Source: Mesorhizobium loti
Lineage (GTDB): Bacteria; Pseudomonadota; Alphaproteobacteria; Rhizobiales; Rhizobiaceae
DNA length: 64,000 bases
Direction of reading: 5' to 3'
Assembly: GCF_001510895.1 (NCBI RefSeq)
Contig: NZ_LPWA01000106.1
Span: 1 to 64,000, forward strand
A program made the position numbers and the translations under genes. Shown piece by piece: positions 48,754 through 58,319 of the stretch; within the stretch, counting starts at the first letter, position 1, and every line of letters begins with the position of its first letter. The notes beneath the pieces were generated by a model. It had not been told where the DNA came from, searched no databases, and was given only the letters and a program-made list of their open reading frames with translations.

Positions 48754-48800
48754 GCAACAAAAAAGGCGGGACAATGCCCGCCTTCCTGTGCCGGTAGCCT
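48754..48800. repeat. Right copy of the direct repeat, containing an intact terminator
   Basis: GCAACAAAAAAGGCGGGACAATGCCCGCC... The stem GGCGGG/CCCGCC with an A6 run (T6 on the minus strand) is a leftward terminator (48759-48784). The left copy at 48193 has lost the right arm. Confidence 0.65.
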
Positions 48801-49002
48801 GATCGGGAGCGTCCGGTCCGGGCTGGCAGCTATCTGCTGTTCCAGCGTGTCGGGTCCTTTCGCTCCGGCGCGCTTATCGCGCGACCGTCAGTACATCCGT
48901 GACTTGCCGCGCGCCCCAGGCTGTCGCCCAGTGCACGCCGTTGCTAGCCGCATTTCTGCAGCGTCAAGCGATTCCGCTTGGCTGCAAAATGCTTAAGCCA
49001 AA

Positions 49003-49215
49003 TCAGGCTGCCTTGCTCAGAGACCCAGCAGCGGACTTGCCGGTGCGGCGGTCCTGCTCGATCTCGAAGTTGATCTTCTGGCCTTCAACGAGGGTGGTCA
49101 TGCCAGCGCGCTCGACAGCGGAGATGTGGACGAAAACGTCCGCGCCGCCCGAATCGGGCTGGATGAAGCCGAAGCCCTTGGTGGCGTTGAACCACTTGAC
49201 CGTACCAGTTGCCAT
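49003..49215 (-). CDS. Cold-shock protein, CspA family
   Basis: A 70-residue OB-fold nucleic-acid-binding protein: [38 protein letters not shown] holds RNP1 (KGFGFI) and RNP2 (VFVHIS). Such proteins melt RNA structure in the cold or in stationary phase. The ATG at 49215 is the family start. The upstream ATG at 49230 (MKDIQ) is probably just leader. Confidence 0.95.
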   Translation of the reverse strand: MATGTVKWFNATKGFGFIQPDSGGADVFVHISAVERAGMTTLVEGQKINFEIEQDRRTGKSAAGSLSKAA

Positions 49216-49407
49216 TTGAATGTCCTTCACATTTGCCTTCGTTTGACCGGACCTAGTCCAGCCGGTGGTATCGAAATTTTGGAGACGTCAGCAAACGCGA
49301 AGATCGCGAGGCCCGATCGATCGGCCAAATTCAATGCGCCGGATATAGTATGGTTCGCGGACGAAAACAAGATGGAGTTGCCGACACGCGCTGCGACGGC
49401 GCTTAGA

Positions 49408-49506
49408 GCGTTTCACCGTTTCATGGAAACGGCGAACCGCTCTTCTCTTTGTTTTGACGCAATTCCAGACGGAAAACCGTTACACACTTTTCCTGGAATT
49501 GCTCTA
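49408..49506. repeat. Intergenic palindrome, GCAATTCC family with extra hairpin
   Basis: First a GCGTTTCACCGTTTC/GAAACGGCGAACCGC hairpin (49408-49439), then the element GCAATTCCAGACGGAAAA...TTTTCCTGGAATTGC (49446-49506). Second clear copy of the family seen at 25213-25268. Confidence 0.7.
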
Positions 49507-49586
49507 ATGCGCGACCCAATCGCATGGAAGTTTTGCGGCTAGGCGTGCGTTGTGGAAGGAAGCGCTCGCTGTTGAGGGAGAGGATC

Positions 49587-49916
49587 ATGAAGAGAATTCT
49601 GCTTGCCGCCTGCCTGACGCTGGTGGCCGCCCAAGCGCAGGCTGTCTCGCGCTACGACCCGACGCGCATGAGCTGCGATCGCGTGCAGGCGACGATCGCC
49701 AGGCAGGGCGCGGTCATCCTGCGCTACCAGTCGACGCGCGTGCCGGGACTGCCGCTCTATGACCGCTATGTTCGGGACGAGCGCTTCTGCAATATGGGCG
49801 AGGTGAGGTCGAGGGCCTATGTGCCGAGCGCCGACACCAAGTCCTGCCCCGTCTATGTCTGCAAGCGGCCGGACTTCGATAGGCATTTCCGGCGGCGCCT
49901 CTTCCCGCACAACTAG
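49587..49916 (+). CDS. Small secreted cysteine-containing protein
   Basis: 109 residues with a signal peptide (MKRILLAACLTLVAAQAQA). The mature part has MSCDRVQATIARQGAVILRYQST, YDRYVRDERFCNMGEV and TKSCPVYVCKRP; four cysteines spaced for two disulfides. Conserved in rhizobia in my judgement, function unknown. ATG 49587 follows GGGAGAGG. Confidence 0.7.
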   Translation: MKRILLAACLTLVAAQAQAVSRYDPTRMSCDRVQATIARQGAVILRYQSTRVPGLPLYDRYVRDERFCNMGEVRSRAYVPSADTKSCPVYVCKRPDFDRHFRRRLFPHN

Positions 49917-50025
49917 GGTCTGTCAATATTCAGGTGAGGCCGGCCTGCGAACGGCGGCTTCCTGCGCTTCCGGTGCTCACGTACTTCAAGTACGCAACTA
50001 GAACAGCCGGCGTTCGGCGAGCTTA

Positions 50026-50595
50026 TCAGAAGCCGAACGAGGCCTGCGCTGCCGGCGGCGGACCGACGCGCACGCCTTCCATGGCCAGCATCTTCTCCTT
50101 GGTGGCCGAGCCGCCGGGTGCCGAGAAGCCGCCGATCTTGCCGCCCGCGGCAAGGATGCGGTGGCACGGGATGACCAGCGGCACCGGATTGGCGCCGAGG
50201 GCGGCGCCGGTTTCGCGGGCGAGGCCGGCATGGCCGGCGCGCTTGGCCAATTCGCCGTAGGTGGTGGTCTCGCCGAAGCCGAGCTTGCGCGCGGCGTCAT
50301 AGATGGCGAGGCGGAAATCGTCGACGCCGTCGAGGTCGACTGGCACGCCGGAGAAATCGACATCCTCCCCGGCCGCATAGGCCTTGATCGACGCGATCAA
50401 ATCGACCACCCATTTCGGCTGCTCGGTGGCGGTTGAAACACCTCCATGACGAAACAGCCGGCGCTCGACCGCTTCGCGGCTGCGTTCGGGCAGGCAGAGC
50501 CGGATCAGGCCTTTTTCGCTCCAGGCAATGCCCATGAAGCCGATCACTGTTTCTAACACTGCGTGGCCGGCCGTGATCGGTGATGCGTTTTGCAT
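50026..50595 (-). CDS. ogt: Methylated-DNA--[protein]-cysteine S-methyltransferase
   Basis: 189 residues from ATG 50595 (GGAAAGGAG upstream). The C-terminal DNA-binding domain has TTTYGELAKRAGHAGLARETGAALGANPVPLVIPCHRIL; Cys in PCHR accepts the alkyl group in a suicidal reaction that repairs O6-methylguanine. The N-terminal ribonuclease-like domain precedes it, as in Ogt rather than Ada (no Ada zinc domain). Ends GGFSAPGGSATKEKMLAMEG, standard. Confidence 0.93.
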   Translation of the reverse strand: MQNASPITAGHAVLETVIGFMGIAWSEKGLIRLCLPERSREAVERRLFRHGGVSTATEQPKWVVDLIASIKAYAAGEDVDFSGVPVDLDGVDDFRLAIYDAARKLGFGETTTYGELAKRAGHAGLARETGAALGANPVPLVIPCHRILAAGGKIGGFSAPGGSATKEKMLAMEGVRVGPPPAAQASFGF

Positions 50596-50770
50596 GGTGC
50601 GCTCCTTTCCGCAAACCGCGAAAAACGGGTACATCTACAGTACAGATAGGGAACAATATTGCAGTTCGCACCGAGTCTCGCCACCCGAAAACCACCAAGT
50701 GGCCCCGATTGCCCGGTTGGAATCGCTGGTGTAAGGACTTTTTAACAACCGACAACCGGACCTGCAGGGC

Positions 50771-51707
50771 TTGGCAGCGAAAATCATCCTCACCGCGATC
50801 GGCGTGCTCGTTGCCGCTGCCGGCCTCAGCGGCTGTACCTCGACCTCGCAGATGAAGGCCGCGCCCCAGCTTGCAGCGGCTTCGACGCCGACAGTCGAGG
50901 ACGACACGCCGACCGTCGCACTGCCCGAGACGGTGGCCGTGCTGCCGGAGCCTTCCGGCCTTGCGCAGGTGCAGACTGCAGCCCTGACAGGCGACGCCGT
51001 CGCGGCAGCCGCCGGCACGTTGCCGCCGCCGGCGCAGCCCGGCGCAGCGCTGCCACCGCCCGCGCAGCCCGCCGCGTTCGCCGGCTCGACACCGGTCGCC
51101 GGTCAGTTTCCGCCGCCGCCGGTGCTGATGGCCGGCGCGTCGCCGACCGGTCCCGGCTCGCTCAAGCAGGCAGCCGTCTACCAGACTGCCGGCGTTGCCA
51201 TGCCGGTCACCGGCCAGTCGGCGAAAGTGGCTCCGATGCCGGGCGCCAGCAGGTCGCCTATGTGGTGCCGCAGAACCCGGCGCTGCTTGCACAGCCCGGC
51301 CAGCCCGAGCAGCACGCCTCCGGCCCACGCGCGAGATCGAGCGGCTGATCGAGAAATATTCGGCGATCTATGAGGTGCCGGTCGACCTGGTGCGCCATGT
51401 CGTCAACCGCGAGAGCACGTTCAACCCGAAAGCCTACAATCACGGCCATTGGGGACTGATGCAGATCAAGCACGCGACGGCGCGCGGCATGGGCTATGAC
51501 GGGCCGGCGAGCGGCCTCTTCGATGCAGAGACCAATCTCAAATACGCGGTCAAATATCTGCGCGGCGCCTGGCTGGTCTCCGGCGGCAATGCCAAGCGCG
51601 CCGACAGCCTTTACCAGACCGGCTATTATTACGACGCCAAGCGCAAGGGCCTGCTCGAGGCGACGGGCCTCGCTGTCGACCGCCGCCGCCTGCAGCCAGG
51701 CGCCTAA
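50771..51707 (+). CDS. Lytic transglycosylase (SLT) lipoprotein, twice frameshifted
   Basis: TTG start, lipobox LSGC, then a Pro/Ala-rich linker (LPPPAQPGAALPPPAQPAAF) to about residue 160. The catalytic SLT domain follows in another frame: IEKYSAIYEVPVDLVRHVVNRESTFNPKAY with the catalytic Glu in RES, GHWGLMQIKHATARGMGYDG and ADSLYQTGYYYDAKRKG. Two single-base losses, near 51247 and 51334, separate the parts; in between the frame QQVAYVVPQNPALLAQPGQP reads through. It cleaves peptidoglycan glycan strands in the periplasm. Confidence 0.82.
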
Positions 51708-51778
51708 GCATCCGGCCGGGTGCGGGTCGCCCAAGAAGGTGCAGCTTTTTGGGGGCGTAGCTGTCTTGGGGCAGGGAC

Positions 51779-52276
51779 ATGCATGACAACAAAGGTCCGA
51801 GCCCGCCTGCACCCAGCGATATCCGCCTTCGTAAGCGTCTCGACGATGCGCTGACCGCGCCGCACTGGCCGGAAGGGTTCGTCATGCGCCCGTTCGAGCA
51901 CAGGGATGCACAGGCGATGCATGCGCTGCTGCAAGAGGTGTTCGACGACAGCGCCGACGGCCCGTTCGACGAATGGTGGGAGCGTGTCTCGGGCGATGCC
52001 GAGTTCGACCCAGACCTCTGTTTCCTGGTCATCGACGGCAAGGGGCTGCTGGCCGGTGTTGCGCTCTGCTGGACGTCCGGCTTCGTCAAAGATCTCGCCG
52101 TTCATCCGGACTCCAGAAGGCGCGGCATCGGCGAGGCGCTGATGCGGCATGTGTTCCTGACCTTCCGTGACAGGGGCGCCGCTCATGTCGACCTCAAGAC
52201 CAACACGGTCAGGAACACCGCTGCCTTCAGGCTCTACGAGCGGCTGGGCATGATCCCGGTTGCCTGGGAAGGCTAA
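51779..52276 (+). CDS. GNAT family N-acetyltransferase
   Basis: 165 residues. Core motif A: VKDLAVHPDSRRRGIGEALMRHVFLTF (Q/RxxGxG/A acetyl-CoA loop); later VDLKTNTVRNTAAFRLYERLGM (motif B). N-terminal FVMRPFEHRDAQAMHALLQEVF fits. Substrate not evident. Confidence 0.88.
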   Translation: MHDNKGPSPPAPSDIRLRKRLDDALTAPHWPEGFVMRPFEHRDAQAMHALLQEVFDDSADGPFDEWWERVSGDAEFDPDLCFLVIDGKGLLAGVALCWTSGFVKDLAVHPDSRRRGIGEALMRHVFLTFRDRGAAHVDLKTNTVRNTAAFRLYERLGMIPVAWEG

Positions 52277-52343
52277 GTACATTTCGGGTTCACCGACGGC
52301 CTTGCAGCCTGATACGTGGCGGCATTGTGAACCGCTTCACACA

Positions 52344-52498
52344 GGCTGACGTTAGGACATGCTAATGCGTCGTGGTGCCGGGCGGCCGATCGGCGGATCG
52401 ACGCTGGCAAGGCGTCGGAGGAGGCTGTGCCGGCATGCGTCAGCCACTCCAAGGCGGGCTCCGGGGCGGCGGGTTTCGGAGCCCGCCCGCTTTGTTTG
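52344..52498 (+). ncRNA. Structured RNA candidate (leader or sRNA) before the sugar ABC transporter
   Basis: A closing stem GGCTGACG/CGTCAGCC (52344-52351 with 52438-52445), inner TGCCGG/CCGGCA (52376-52381 with 52430-52435), then small hairpins CGATC/GATCG (52387-52400) and GACGC/GCGTC (52400-52416), all perfect. It is followed by a terminator, GGCGGGCTCCG/CGGAGCCCGCC (52453-52487), then TTTGTTT. This multi-branched shape plus terminator is how riboswitches and sRNAs look. No known class could be matched. The rest of the 410-base gap has nothing recognisable. Confidence 0.45.
52453..52497 (+). terminator. Terminator after the structured RNA
   Basis: 11-bp perfect stem with a 13-base loop, followed by CGCTTTGTTTG. 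It may end the GNAT transcript, an sRNA, or act as an expression platform for the transporter operon 190 bases downstream. Confidence 0.7.
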
Positions 52499-52686
52499 AA
52501 AACCGCCCTTCCATCCAGCCAGATTGCACTTTTCCGCGTTTCGGTAGGGACCGGTACGCCGCTTGTTCATGCTGAATGGCTCATATTGGAACCCAAGGCG
52601 GCGCTCAGCATTCAAGTGCTGGGTGGGCATCTGACGGCTGTCGACGCGCAATCTCCGTCGCCGGCTCCAAAGGGAGGTCCACCGCC

Positions 52687-53955
52687 ATGAAGCTTTTTCA
52701 CGCCATTCTTGCGCTGGCAGTCGGAGCGATGTTCGCCGTGGCCCCGGCCCGCGCGGTCGACCTGTCGATCGTGTCGGGGGACACCGGCAGCGGCATCAAG
52801 GTGCTGCGCGAGATACTCGACCAGTACGAGAAGCAGAGCCGCAACAAGGTCAACATCGTGGTCATGCCGCCGTCGACGACCGACCAGTTCGGCCAATACA
52901 AACTGTGGCTCGCCGCCGGAAACACCGACATCGACGTCTACCAGACCGACGTGATCTGGGCGCCGCAGCTCGCCAGCCAACTCGTCGACCTGACCGCGGC
53001 GACCAAGGATGTCGTGGCCAAGCATTTCCCGTCGATCATCCAGTCGCAGACGGTCGACGGCAAGCTGGTGGCGCTGCCGATCTTCACCGATGCGCCGGCG
53101 CTCTATTACCGCAAGGACCTCCTCGACAAATACGGCGCCAAGGTGCCGACCACCTGGAAGGAGCTGGCCGACACCGCGAAGCTCGTCATGGACAAGGAGC
53201 GGGCCGCCGGCAACAAGGACATGTGGGGCTTCGTCTTCCAGGGCAACGCCTATGAGGGCCTGACCTGCGACGCGCTCGAATGGGTGATGTCGAGCGGCGG
53301 CGGCCAGATCATCGAGCCGGACGGCACCGTCTCCATCAACAACCCGAAAGCCGCGGCCGCGCTCGACATGGTCAAGGGCTGGATCGGCACCATCTCGCCG
53401 CCGGGCGTGCTCGCCTACCAGGAAGAGGAATCGCGCGGCGTCTGGCAGACCGGCAATGCGGTCTTCATGCGCAACTGGCCCTATGCCTATGCGCTGGGCA
53501 ACGGCGCCGACGCGCCGATCAAAGGCAAGTTCGACGTGGCGCCGCTGCCTGCGGGCACGGGCGAGGGCGCGCGGCCGGTCGCGACATTGGGCGGCTGGAA
53601 TCTGGCGGTCTCCAAATATTCCAAGAACCCGGACGCGGCGATCGACATGGTCAAGTTCATCGCTTCGCCTGAAATGCAGAAATACCGGACGCTGAGAACC
53701 TCCAACCTGCCGACCATCCAGGCGCTCTATGACGATGCCGACATCGCCAAGGAGCAGCCGATCATCCCGCGCTGGAAAGAAGTCTTCCTCAACGCGGCGC
53801 CGCGACCTTCGGCGGCGGTGAAGATCAAGTACAACGAGGCGTCGAGCCAGTTCTGGACCGCCGTGCACAAGACCTTGTCCGGCGAAGGCGCTGCCGCCGA
53901 CAACCTCGCCGATCTCGAAGTGACGCTGACCAAGCTGAAGGGCAGCGGCTGGTGA
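52687..53955 (+). CDS. Sugar ABC transporter substrate-binding protein (ThuE-like)
   Basis: 422 residues with a signal peptide ([23 protein letters not shown]). It is a cluster-B (maltose-type) binding protein: [76 protein letters not shown] and [16 protein letters not shown]. This looks very like ThuE, the trehalose/maltose-binding protein of rhizobia, but I cannot test specificity. First gene of the operon with two permeases; overlaps the next start by 4 bases. Confidence 0.88.
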   Translation: MKLFHAILALAVGAMFAVAPARAVDLSIVSGDTGSGIKVLREILDQYEKQSRNKVNIVVMPPSTTDQFGQYKLWLAAGNTDIDVYQTDVIWAPQLASQLVDLTAATKDVVAKHFPSIIQSQTVDGKLVALPIFTDAPALYYRKDLLDKYGAKVPTTWKELADTAKLVMDKERAAGNKDMWGFVFQGNAYEGLTCDALEWVMSSGGGQIIEPDGTVSINNPKAAAALDMVKGWIGTISPPGVLAYQEEESRGVWQTGNAVFMRNWPYAYALGNGADAPIKGKFDVAPLPAGTGEGARPVATLGGWNLAVSKYSKNPDAAIDMVKFIASPEMQKYRTLRTSNLPTIQALYDDADIAKEQPIIPRWKEVFLNAAPRPSAAVKIKYNEASSQFWTAVHKTLSGEGAAADNLADLEVTLTKLKGSGW

Positions 53956-54964
53956 CCGCGACGCCGGCAGAAGCTGGCTCGGGCATCCGCGGCGGCAAGG
54001 CAGAACGAGCGCCTGAAGCAGCCACGACGGTTCAGCCGCGCTCGCGGCTGATGGCGCAGCGCGTGCGCTCGGCCTGGCTGTTCCTCACGCCGATGCTTCT
54101 GGTGCTCGCCGCCGTCGCCGGCTGGCCGCTTATCCGCACCGTCTATTTCAGCTTCACCGACGCCTCGCTGTCGGACCTCGCGCCCGCCAATGGATTGGCT
54201 TCGCCAATTATTTCTCGGTGCTCAGCATGCCGAGCGGCCGCACGCTCTATGACGGGCTGCTGGTCGATCCGGTGTGGTGGCGCGCGGTCTGGAACACGGT
54301 GCGCTTCACGGCGGTGTCCGTGGTCTGCGAGACGGTCTTCGGCATGATCGTCGCGCTCGTGCTCAATGCCGAGTTCCGGGGCCGCGGCATCATCAGGGCG
54401 GCGATCCTCATCCCCTGGGCGATCCCGACGATCGTCTCGGCCAAGATGTGGCAGTGGATGCTCAACGACCAGTTCGGCATCATCAACGTCGTGCTGCTCA
54501 ACCTTGGCCTGATCCATGCCAAGATCGCCTGGACCGCCAGCGCCGACACGGCGATGGTCGCGGTGCTCATCGTCGACATCTGGAAGACGACGCCGTTCAT
54601 GGCGCTGTTGATCCTCGCGGCGCTGCAGATGCTGCCGCGCGAGATCATCGAGGTGGCAAAACTCGACGGCGCCAATCCGTGGCAGATCTTCTGGCGGGTG
54701 ACCTTGCCGCTGATCCGCCCGGCGGTGATGGTGGCGGTGATCTTCCGCGCGCTCGATGCGCTGCGCATCTTCGACCTGATCTATGTGCTGACACCCAACA
54801 ACGTGCAGACCAAGTCGATGTCGGTGTTCGCGCGCGAGAACCTGTTCGAGTTCGACAAGTTCGCCTATGGCTCGGCGGCCTCGACGCTGCTGTTCCTGAT
54901 CCTCGCGCTGCTCACCATTTCCTATATCCGCATCGCCCGGATAAGCCTGGATGGAGGCCGCTGA
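53952..54964 (+). CDS. Sugar ABC transporter permease (ThuF-like), split by a frameshift
   Basis: About 337 residues when one T is restored near 54194 (AATGG should read AATTGG), which gives the expected [12 protein letters not shown] between [11 protein letters not shown] and [11 protein letters not shown]. MalF-type membrane protein with six helices; the EAA loop [24 protein letters not shown] is near residue 235. Starts at GTG 53952 within the binding-protein stop region, or at a later Met. Followed directly by the second permease (TGATG). Confidence 0.85.
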
Positions 54965-55788
54965 TGGCGATCCTGAAGCGCGCGGCCTTCTATCTGCTGG
55001 TGGCGATAATCGTCTTCATCGCCGTCTTTCCGTTTTACTACGCCATCGCCACCAGCCTGAAATCGGGAACGGAGCTTTTCGAGGCGAGCCTCTGGCCGCA
55101 GACGATCAGCCTCGCCAACTACCGGACCGTGCTCACCGAAGGCACCTTCCTGCGCAACCTCGTCAACTCGCTGATCGTCTCGGGCGCCGTCGTCCTGATC
55201 TCGCTGCTGCTCGGCGTCACCGCCGCCTATTCGCTGGCGCGCATCCGCTTCCGCGGCCGCTCGGCGCTGATGCTCGCCATCCTGTCGGTGTCGATGTTCC
55301 CGCAGGTGGCGGTGCTGGCCGGCCTGTTCGAGATGATCCGCTGGGCCGGTCTCTACAATTCGCTGATCGCGCTGATCTTCTCCTATATGATCTTCACTCT
55401 GCCGTTCACCGTCTGGGTGCTCACCACTTTCGTCCGCGACCTGCCGGTCGAGATCGAGGAAGCGGCGATCCTCGACGGCGCGACGCCCTGGATCATCATT
55501 ACCCGCGTCTTCCTGCCGCTGATGTGGCCGGCGCTGGCAACGACGGGGATGCTTGCCTTTATTGGCGCGTGGAACGAGTTCCTGTTTGCGCTGACCTTCA
55601 CCTCCAACAACGCGCAGCGCACCGTGCCGGTGGCGATCGCGCTCTTATCCGGCACCTCGCAGTTCGAGATCCCCTGGGGCAACATCATGGCTGCGTCGGT
55701 GGTCGTCACCGTGCCGCTGGTGGTGTTGGTCCTGATCTTCCAGCGCAAGATCGTCTCCGGCCTGACCGCCGGGGGCGTCAAAGGCTAG
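54964..55788 (+). CDS. Sugar ABC transporter permease (ThuG-like)
   Basis: 274 residues, MalG-type. Six hydrophobic segments, starting LLVAIIVFIAVFPFYYAIATSL, and the EAA motif EIEEAAILDGATPWIIITRVFLPLMWPA near residue 165. Ends KIVSGLTAGGVKG, the usual C-terminus of this family. No ATP-binding gene follows; DUF899 comes next, so the importer must borrow an ATPase encoded elsewhere. Confidence 0.93.
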   Translation: MAILKRAAFYLLVAIIVFIAVFPFYYAIATSLKSGTELFEASLWPQTISLANYRTVLTEGTFLRNLVNSLIVSGAVVLISLLLGVTAAYSLARIRFRGRSALMLAILSVSMFPQVAVLAGLFEMIRWAGLYNSLIALIFSYMIFTLPFTVWVLTTFVRDLPVEIEEAAILDGATPWIIITRVFLPLMWPALATTGMLAFIGAWNEFLFALTFTSNNAQRTVPVAIALLSGTSQFEIPWGNIMAASVVVTVPLVVLVLIFQRKIVSGLTAGGVKG

Positions 55789-55910
55789 GCTCGACAGAAA
55801 GAAAGCAGCGGCGGGACGCAGAAAAATGTCGGAAGCAGCCGGGACGGCACGTCCTTCGGTCGTAGTGCAACCCGCGCCGGGACGCCGGCGCGACGGCCAA
55901 GGAGACGATC

Positions 55911-56666
55911 ATGATCACTTTTCCCAACGAATCCGCCAAATATCGCGCCGCCCGCGAAAAACTGTTGCAGAAGGAAATCGAGCTGCGCCGCGCCATGGAA
56001 GCCGTGGCCGCGGCGAGGCGCAGCCTGCCGCCGGGCGGGCTGGTGCCGCGGGACTATGTCTTCGACGGGTCGGACGGCGAGGGCCGGGCGACGCGGATCA
56101 GCCTTTCGGCCTTGTTTCAGCCGGGCAAGGACTCGCTGATCCTCTACCACATGATGTTCCCGCGCCATCCGCAGGAAACGCGCGATGTGGCGGCGAGCGG
56201 CGAGACCGCGAAGCTCGCCCGGCAGGACCAGCCATGCCCTTCCTGCACGGCGCTGCTCGACCAGTTCGACGGCGCCGTCGGCCACCTCGAGGCCGCGGGC
56301 TTCAACTTCGCCGTGGTGGCCAAGACCGGGCTCGACAATCTGACGGCGCTCGGCCGCGACCGCGGCTGGAAGAACATGCGGCTGGTCTCGTCGGCCGGCA
56401 ACAGTTTCAAGCGCGACTACAATTCCGAGACCGCCGACGGCGCGCAGATACCGCTGCTGTCGGTGTTCCGCCGCGACGATGACGGCATCCGCCATTTCTG
56501 GTCGTCGGAACTTGGCTTCGCGCCGACGGAGCCCGGCCAGGATCCGCGCGCCATCGGCACCTGCGAGATCCTGTGGAACCTGATGGACTTCACCCCGGAA
56601 GGCCGCCCGAACTGGCACGAGCAGCTGCAATATTCCGGGCACGCCGCCGACGCATCCTGCCACTGA
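55911..56666 (+). CDS. DUF899 family protein (thioredoxin-like fold)
   Basis: 251 residues. Typical blocks: FPNESAKYRAAREKLLQKEIELRR, DYVFDGSDG, LILYHMMFPRH, CPSCTALLDQFDGAVGHL with a C-x2-C pair near residue 104, and FSRDYN-like FKRDYNSE. DUF899 proteins look like thioredoxin-fold enzymes, with no firm function. Start has AAGGAGAC 8 bases upstream. Separate unit after the transporter. Confidence 0.88.
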   Translation: MITFPNESAKYRAAREKLLQKEIELRRAMEAVAAARRSLPPGGLVPRDYVFDGSDGEGRATRISLSALFQPGKDSLILYHMMFPRHPQETRDVAASGETAKLARQDQPCPSCTALLDQFDGAVGHLEAAGFNFAVVAKTGLDNLTALGRDRGWKNMRLVSSAGNSFKRDYNSETADGAQIPLLSVFRRDDDGIRHFWSSELGFAPTEPGQDPRAIGTCEILWNLMDFTPEGRPNWHEQLQYSGHAADASCH

Positions 56667-56757
56667 CGGGCAGCGGGCGGTTCCGGCGAAGCCGACGCAA
56701 CCCCGGCGCCGGTGCCGCGTTGGGTGTGCGAGGGGCTGTTCGTATCGGAGATTTCAG

Positions 56758-57324
56758 ATGAGAACGCTTCTGCCCCTGGCCGCGATCGCGCTCCTTGCCG
56801 GCGCGCCGGCCGCCCTTGCCCAGTCGGATGACGCCAGCCCGGATGCGGTCGGCCCCATGGTGACCGAGGACAAGGTCGACACCCAGACCTTCGTCGCCAC
56901 CGTGCCCAACACCAACGCGTTCGAGATCCAGTCGAGCAAGCTGGCTCAGCAGAAATCGTCGTCGGACGACGTCAAGGCCTTTGCGGGCCAGATGATCAAG
57001 GATCACGCCAAGGCCGGCGAGGACTTCAAGGCGGCGATGAGCCAGGGCCAGACCACCGCCTCGATCAAGCCCTCCGACCCCGCGCTGCAGCCCAAGGAGC
57101 AGCAGTTGCTCGACGAATTGAAGAGCGCGAGCGGCAAGGATTTTGATCAGAAATACATCAAGATGCAGACCGACGCGCATAAGGACGCGGTCGCCCTGTT
57201 CAGCACCTATGCGAAATCGGGCGACGATCCGGCAATGAAGGAATTCGCCAAGAAGGTCCTGCCGACGCTGAAGATGCACGAGAAGCACGCGAAGGAGCTG
57301 GCGGTGGCGCATCAGGGGAGCTAA
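56758..57324 (+). CDS. DUF4142 exported protein
   Basis: 188 residues, signal peptide MRTLLPLAAIALLAGAPAALAQ, then FVATVPNTNAFEIQSSKLAQQKSSSDDVKAFAGQMIKDHAKAGEDFKAAM and FDQKYIKMQTDAHKDAVALFSTYAKSGDDPAMKEFAKKVLPTLKMHEKHAKEL: the ferritin-like four-helix pattern of DUF4142. Histidines sit where a metal could bind. Function unknown; common in rhizobia as stress-associated periplasmic proteins. Confidence 0.85.
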   Translation: MRTLLPLAAIALLAGAPAALAQSDDASPDAVGPMVTEDKVDTQTFVATVPNTNAFEIQSSKLAQQKSSSDDVKAFAGQMIKDHAKAGEDFKAAMSQGQTTASIKPSDPALQPKEQQLLDELKSASGKDFDQKYIKMQTDAHKDAVALFSTYAKSGDDPAMKEFAKKVLPTLKMHEKHAKELAVAHQGS

Positions 57325-57360
57325 GCAAAGCGAGCCTGAACTATCCAAGATCGCGCTCTA

Positions 57361-57526
57361 CGGCGCCCCCCTCTGTCCTGCCGGACATCTCCCCCACAAG
57401 GGGGGAGATTGGCGGTTTCGGCGACCCGCTCATCCTTGCAACGTTGGCGATTGGCGAAAGCAGCGATGATGGCTGATCTCCCCCTCGTGGGGGAGATGTC
57501 CGGCAGGGCAGAGGGGGGCGCCGTAG
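57361..57526. repeat. Inverted pair of CTCCCCCAC-family palindromes
   Basis: 57361-57413 (CCCCCTCTGTCCTGCCGGAC and its CCCCC/GGGGG hairpin) faces the inverted copy 57472-57526, the same arrangement as at 2817-2990. With the RIME-like element that follows at 57602-57778 it fills the gap between DUF4142 and the broken cupin. Confidence 0.8.
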
Positions 57527-57601
57527 AGTGCCATGGTCGGCGGCTATCGCTTGCAACGATCCAGCACCGCCCCTGCCTCGAATTCACATTTGCCAAACGC
57601 C

Positions 57602-57778
57602 GGCGCCGCCCCTCATTGCCCTGCCGGGCATTTCTCCCCGTATAGTGACGGGGAGAAAGAAGCTCGCGCCGATGCCTTCGCCAATCACCAGCGTTGCAGA
57701 CGGACGCCGACGTTGCGACCAGCCCCTTCTCCCGTTCAACGGGGAGAAGATGCCGGCAGGCAGATGAGGGGCAGCGCC
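57602..57778. repeat. RIME-like element, third copy
   Basis: Left GCCCCTCATTGCCCTGCCGG with CTCCCCGTATAGTGACGGGGAG, right half ends TGCCGGCAGGCAGATGAGGGGC. Same layout as 29492-29670, including the spacer words CGCCAATCACCAGCGTTG, with the inner right hairpin shortened (CTCCCGTTCAACGGGGAG). Confidence 0.78.
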
Positions 57779-57859
57779 CACGCTGGCTTGGAAGCCCGAA
57801 AAGTTGCACAGGTCCAATCGGTAGGGTGGAATATGGGTTCGAACCAATGGAGAGGCACC

Positions 57860-58319
57860 ATGCCCAAAATCGACCTATCATCGGTGCCAGTCCGCAACGG
57901 CTCCAGCTACCCGCCGCCCTTCGACCAACCCTGCGCCGAGCGCACACGCCACCGCCTCGGCGACGCGGGCGGCCTGAGGGATTTCGGCGTCAACCTGATG
58001 ACCCTCCGCCCGGCGGCTGGTCGAGCCAGCGCCACTGGCACAGCCATGAGGACGAGCTCGTCTATGTGCTGGAGGGCGAACTGACTCTGGTCGAGGACGG
58101 CGGCGAAACGCTGCTCGGAGCCGGCGACTACGCGACCTTCGCCAAGAACAGCGGCAACTGCACATGATCAACCGCTCGTCAGTGGCGGCGCGCTACCCTG
58201 GAAGTCGGCTCGCGCAACCGGACGATGTCATCTCTTGCTCCGACATCGACATGATGAGCCCGAGTTCGGACGGACGGTTCCTGCACAAGGATGGGAGGCC
58301 GTACCCGGGACAGGGGTGA
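57860..58319 (+). pseudogene. Cupin domain protein, multiply frameshifted
   Basis: MPKIDLSSVPVRNGSSYPPPF and DFGVNLMTLRP are in one frame; after a lost base near 58012 it continues GGWSSQRHWHSHEDELVYVLEGELTLVEDGGETLLGAGDYATF (cupin motif 1 with H-x-H and E), then after another near 58158 MINRSSVAARY and DDVISCSDIDMM to FLHKDGRPYPGQG. Two compensating indels between 58193 and 58216 are likely as well. The uncorrected frame stops at 58084. Either a pseudogene or errors; the intact-looking motifs favour recent damage or error. Confidence 0.7.
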
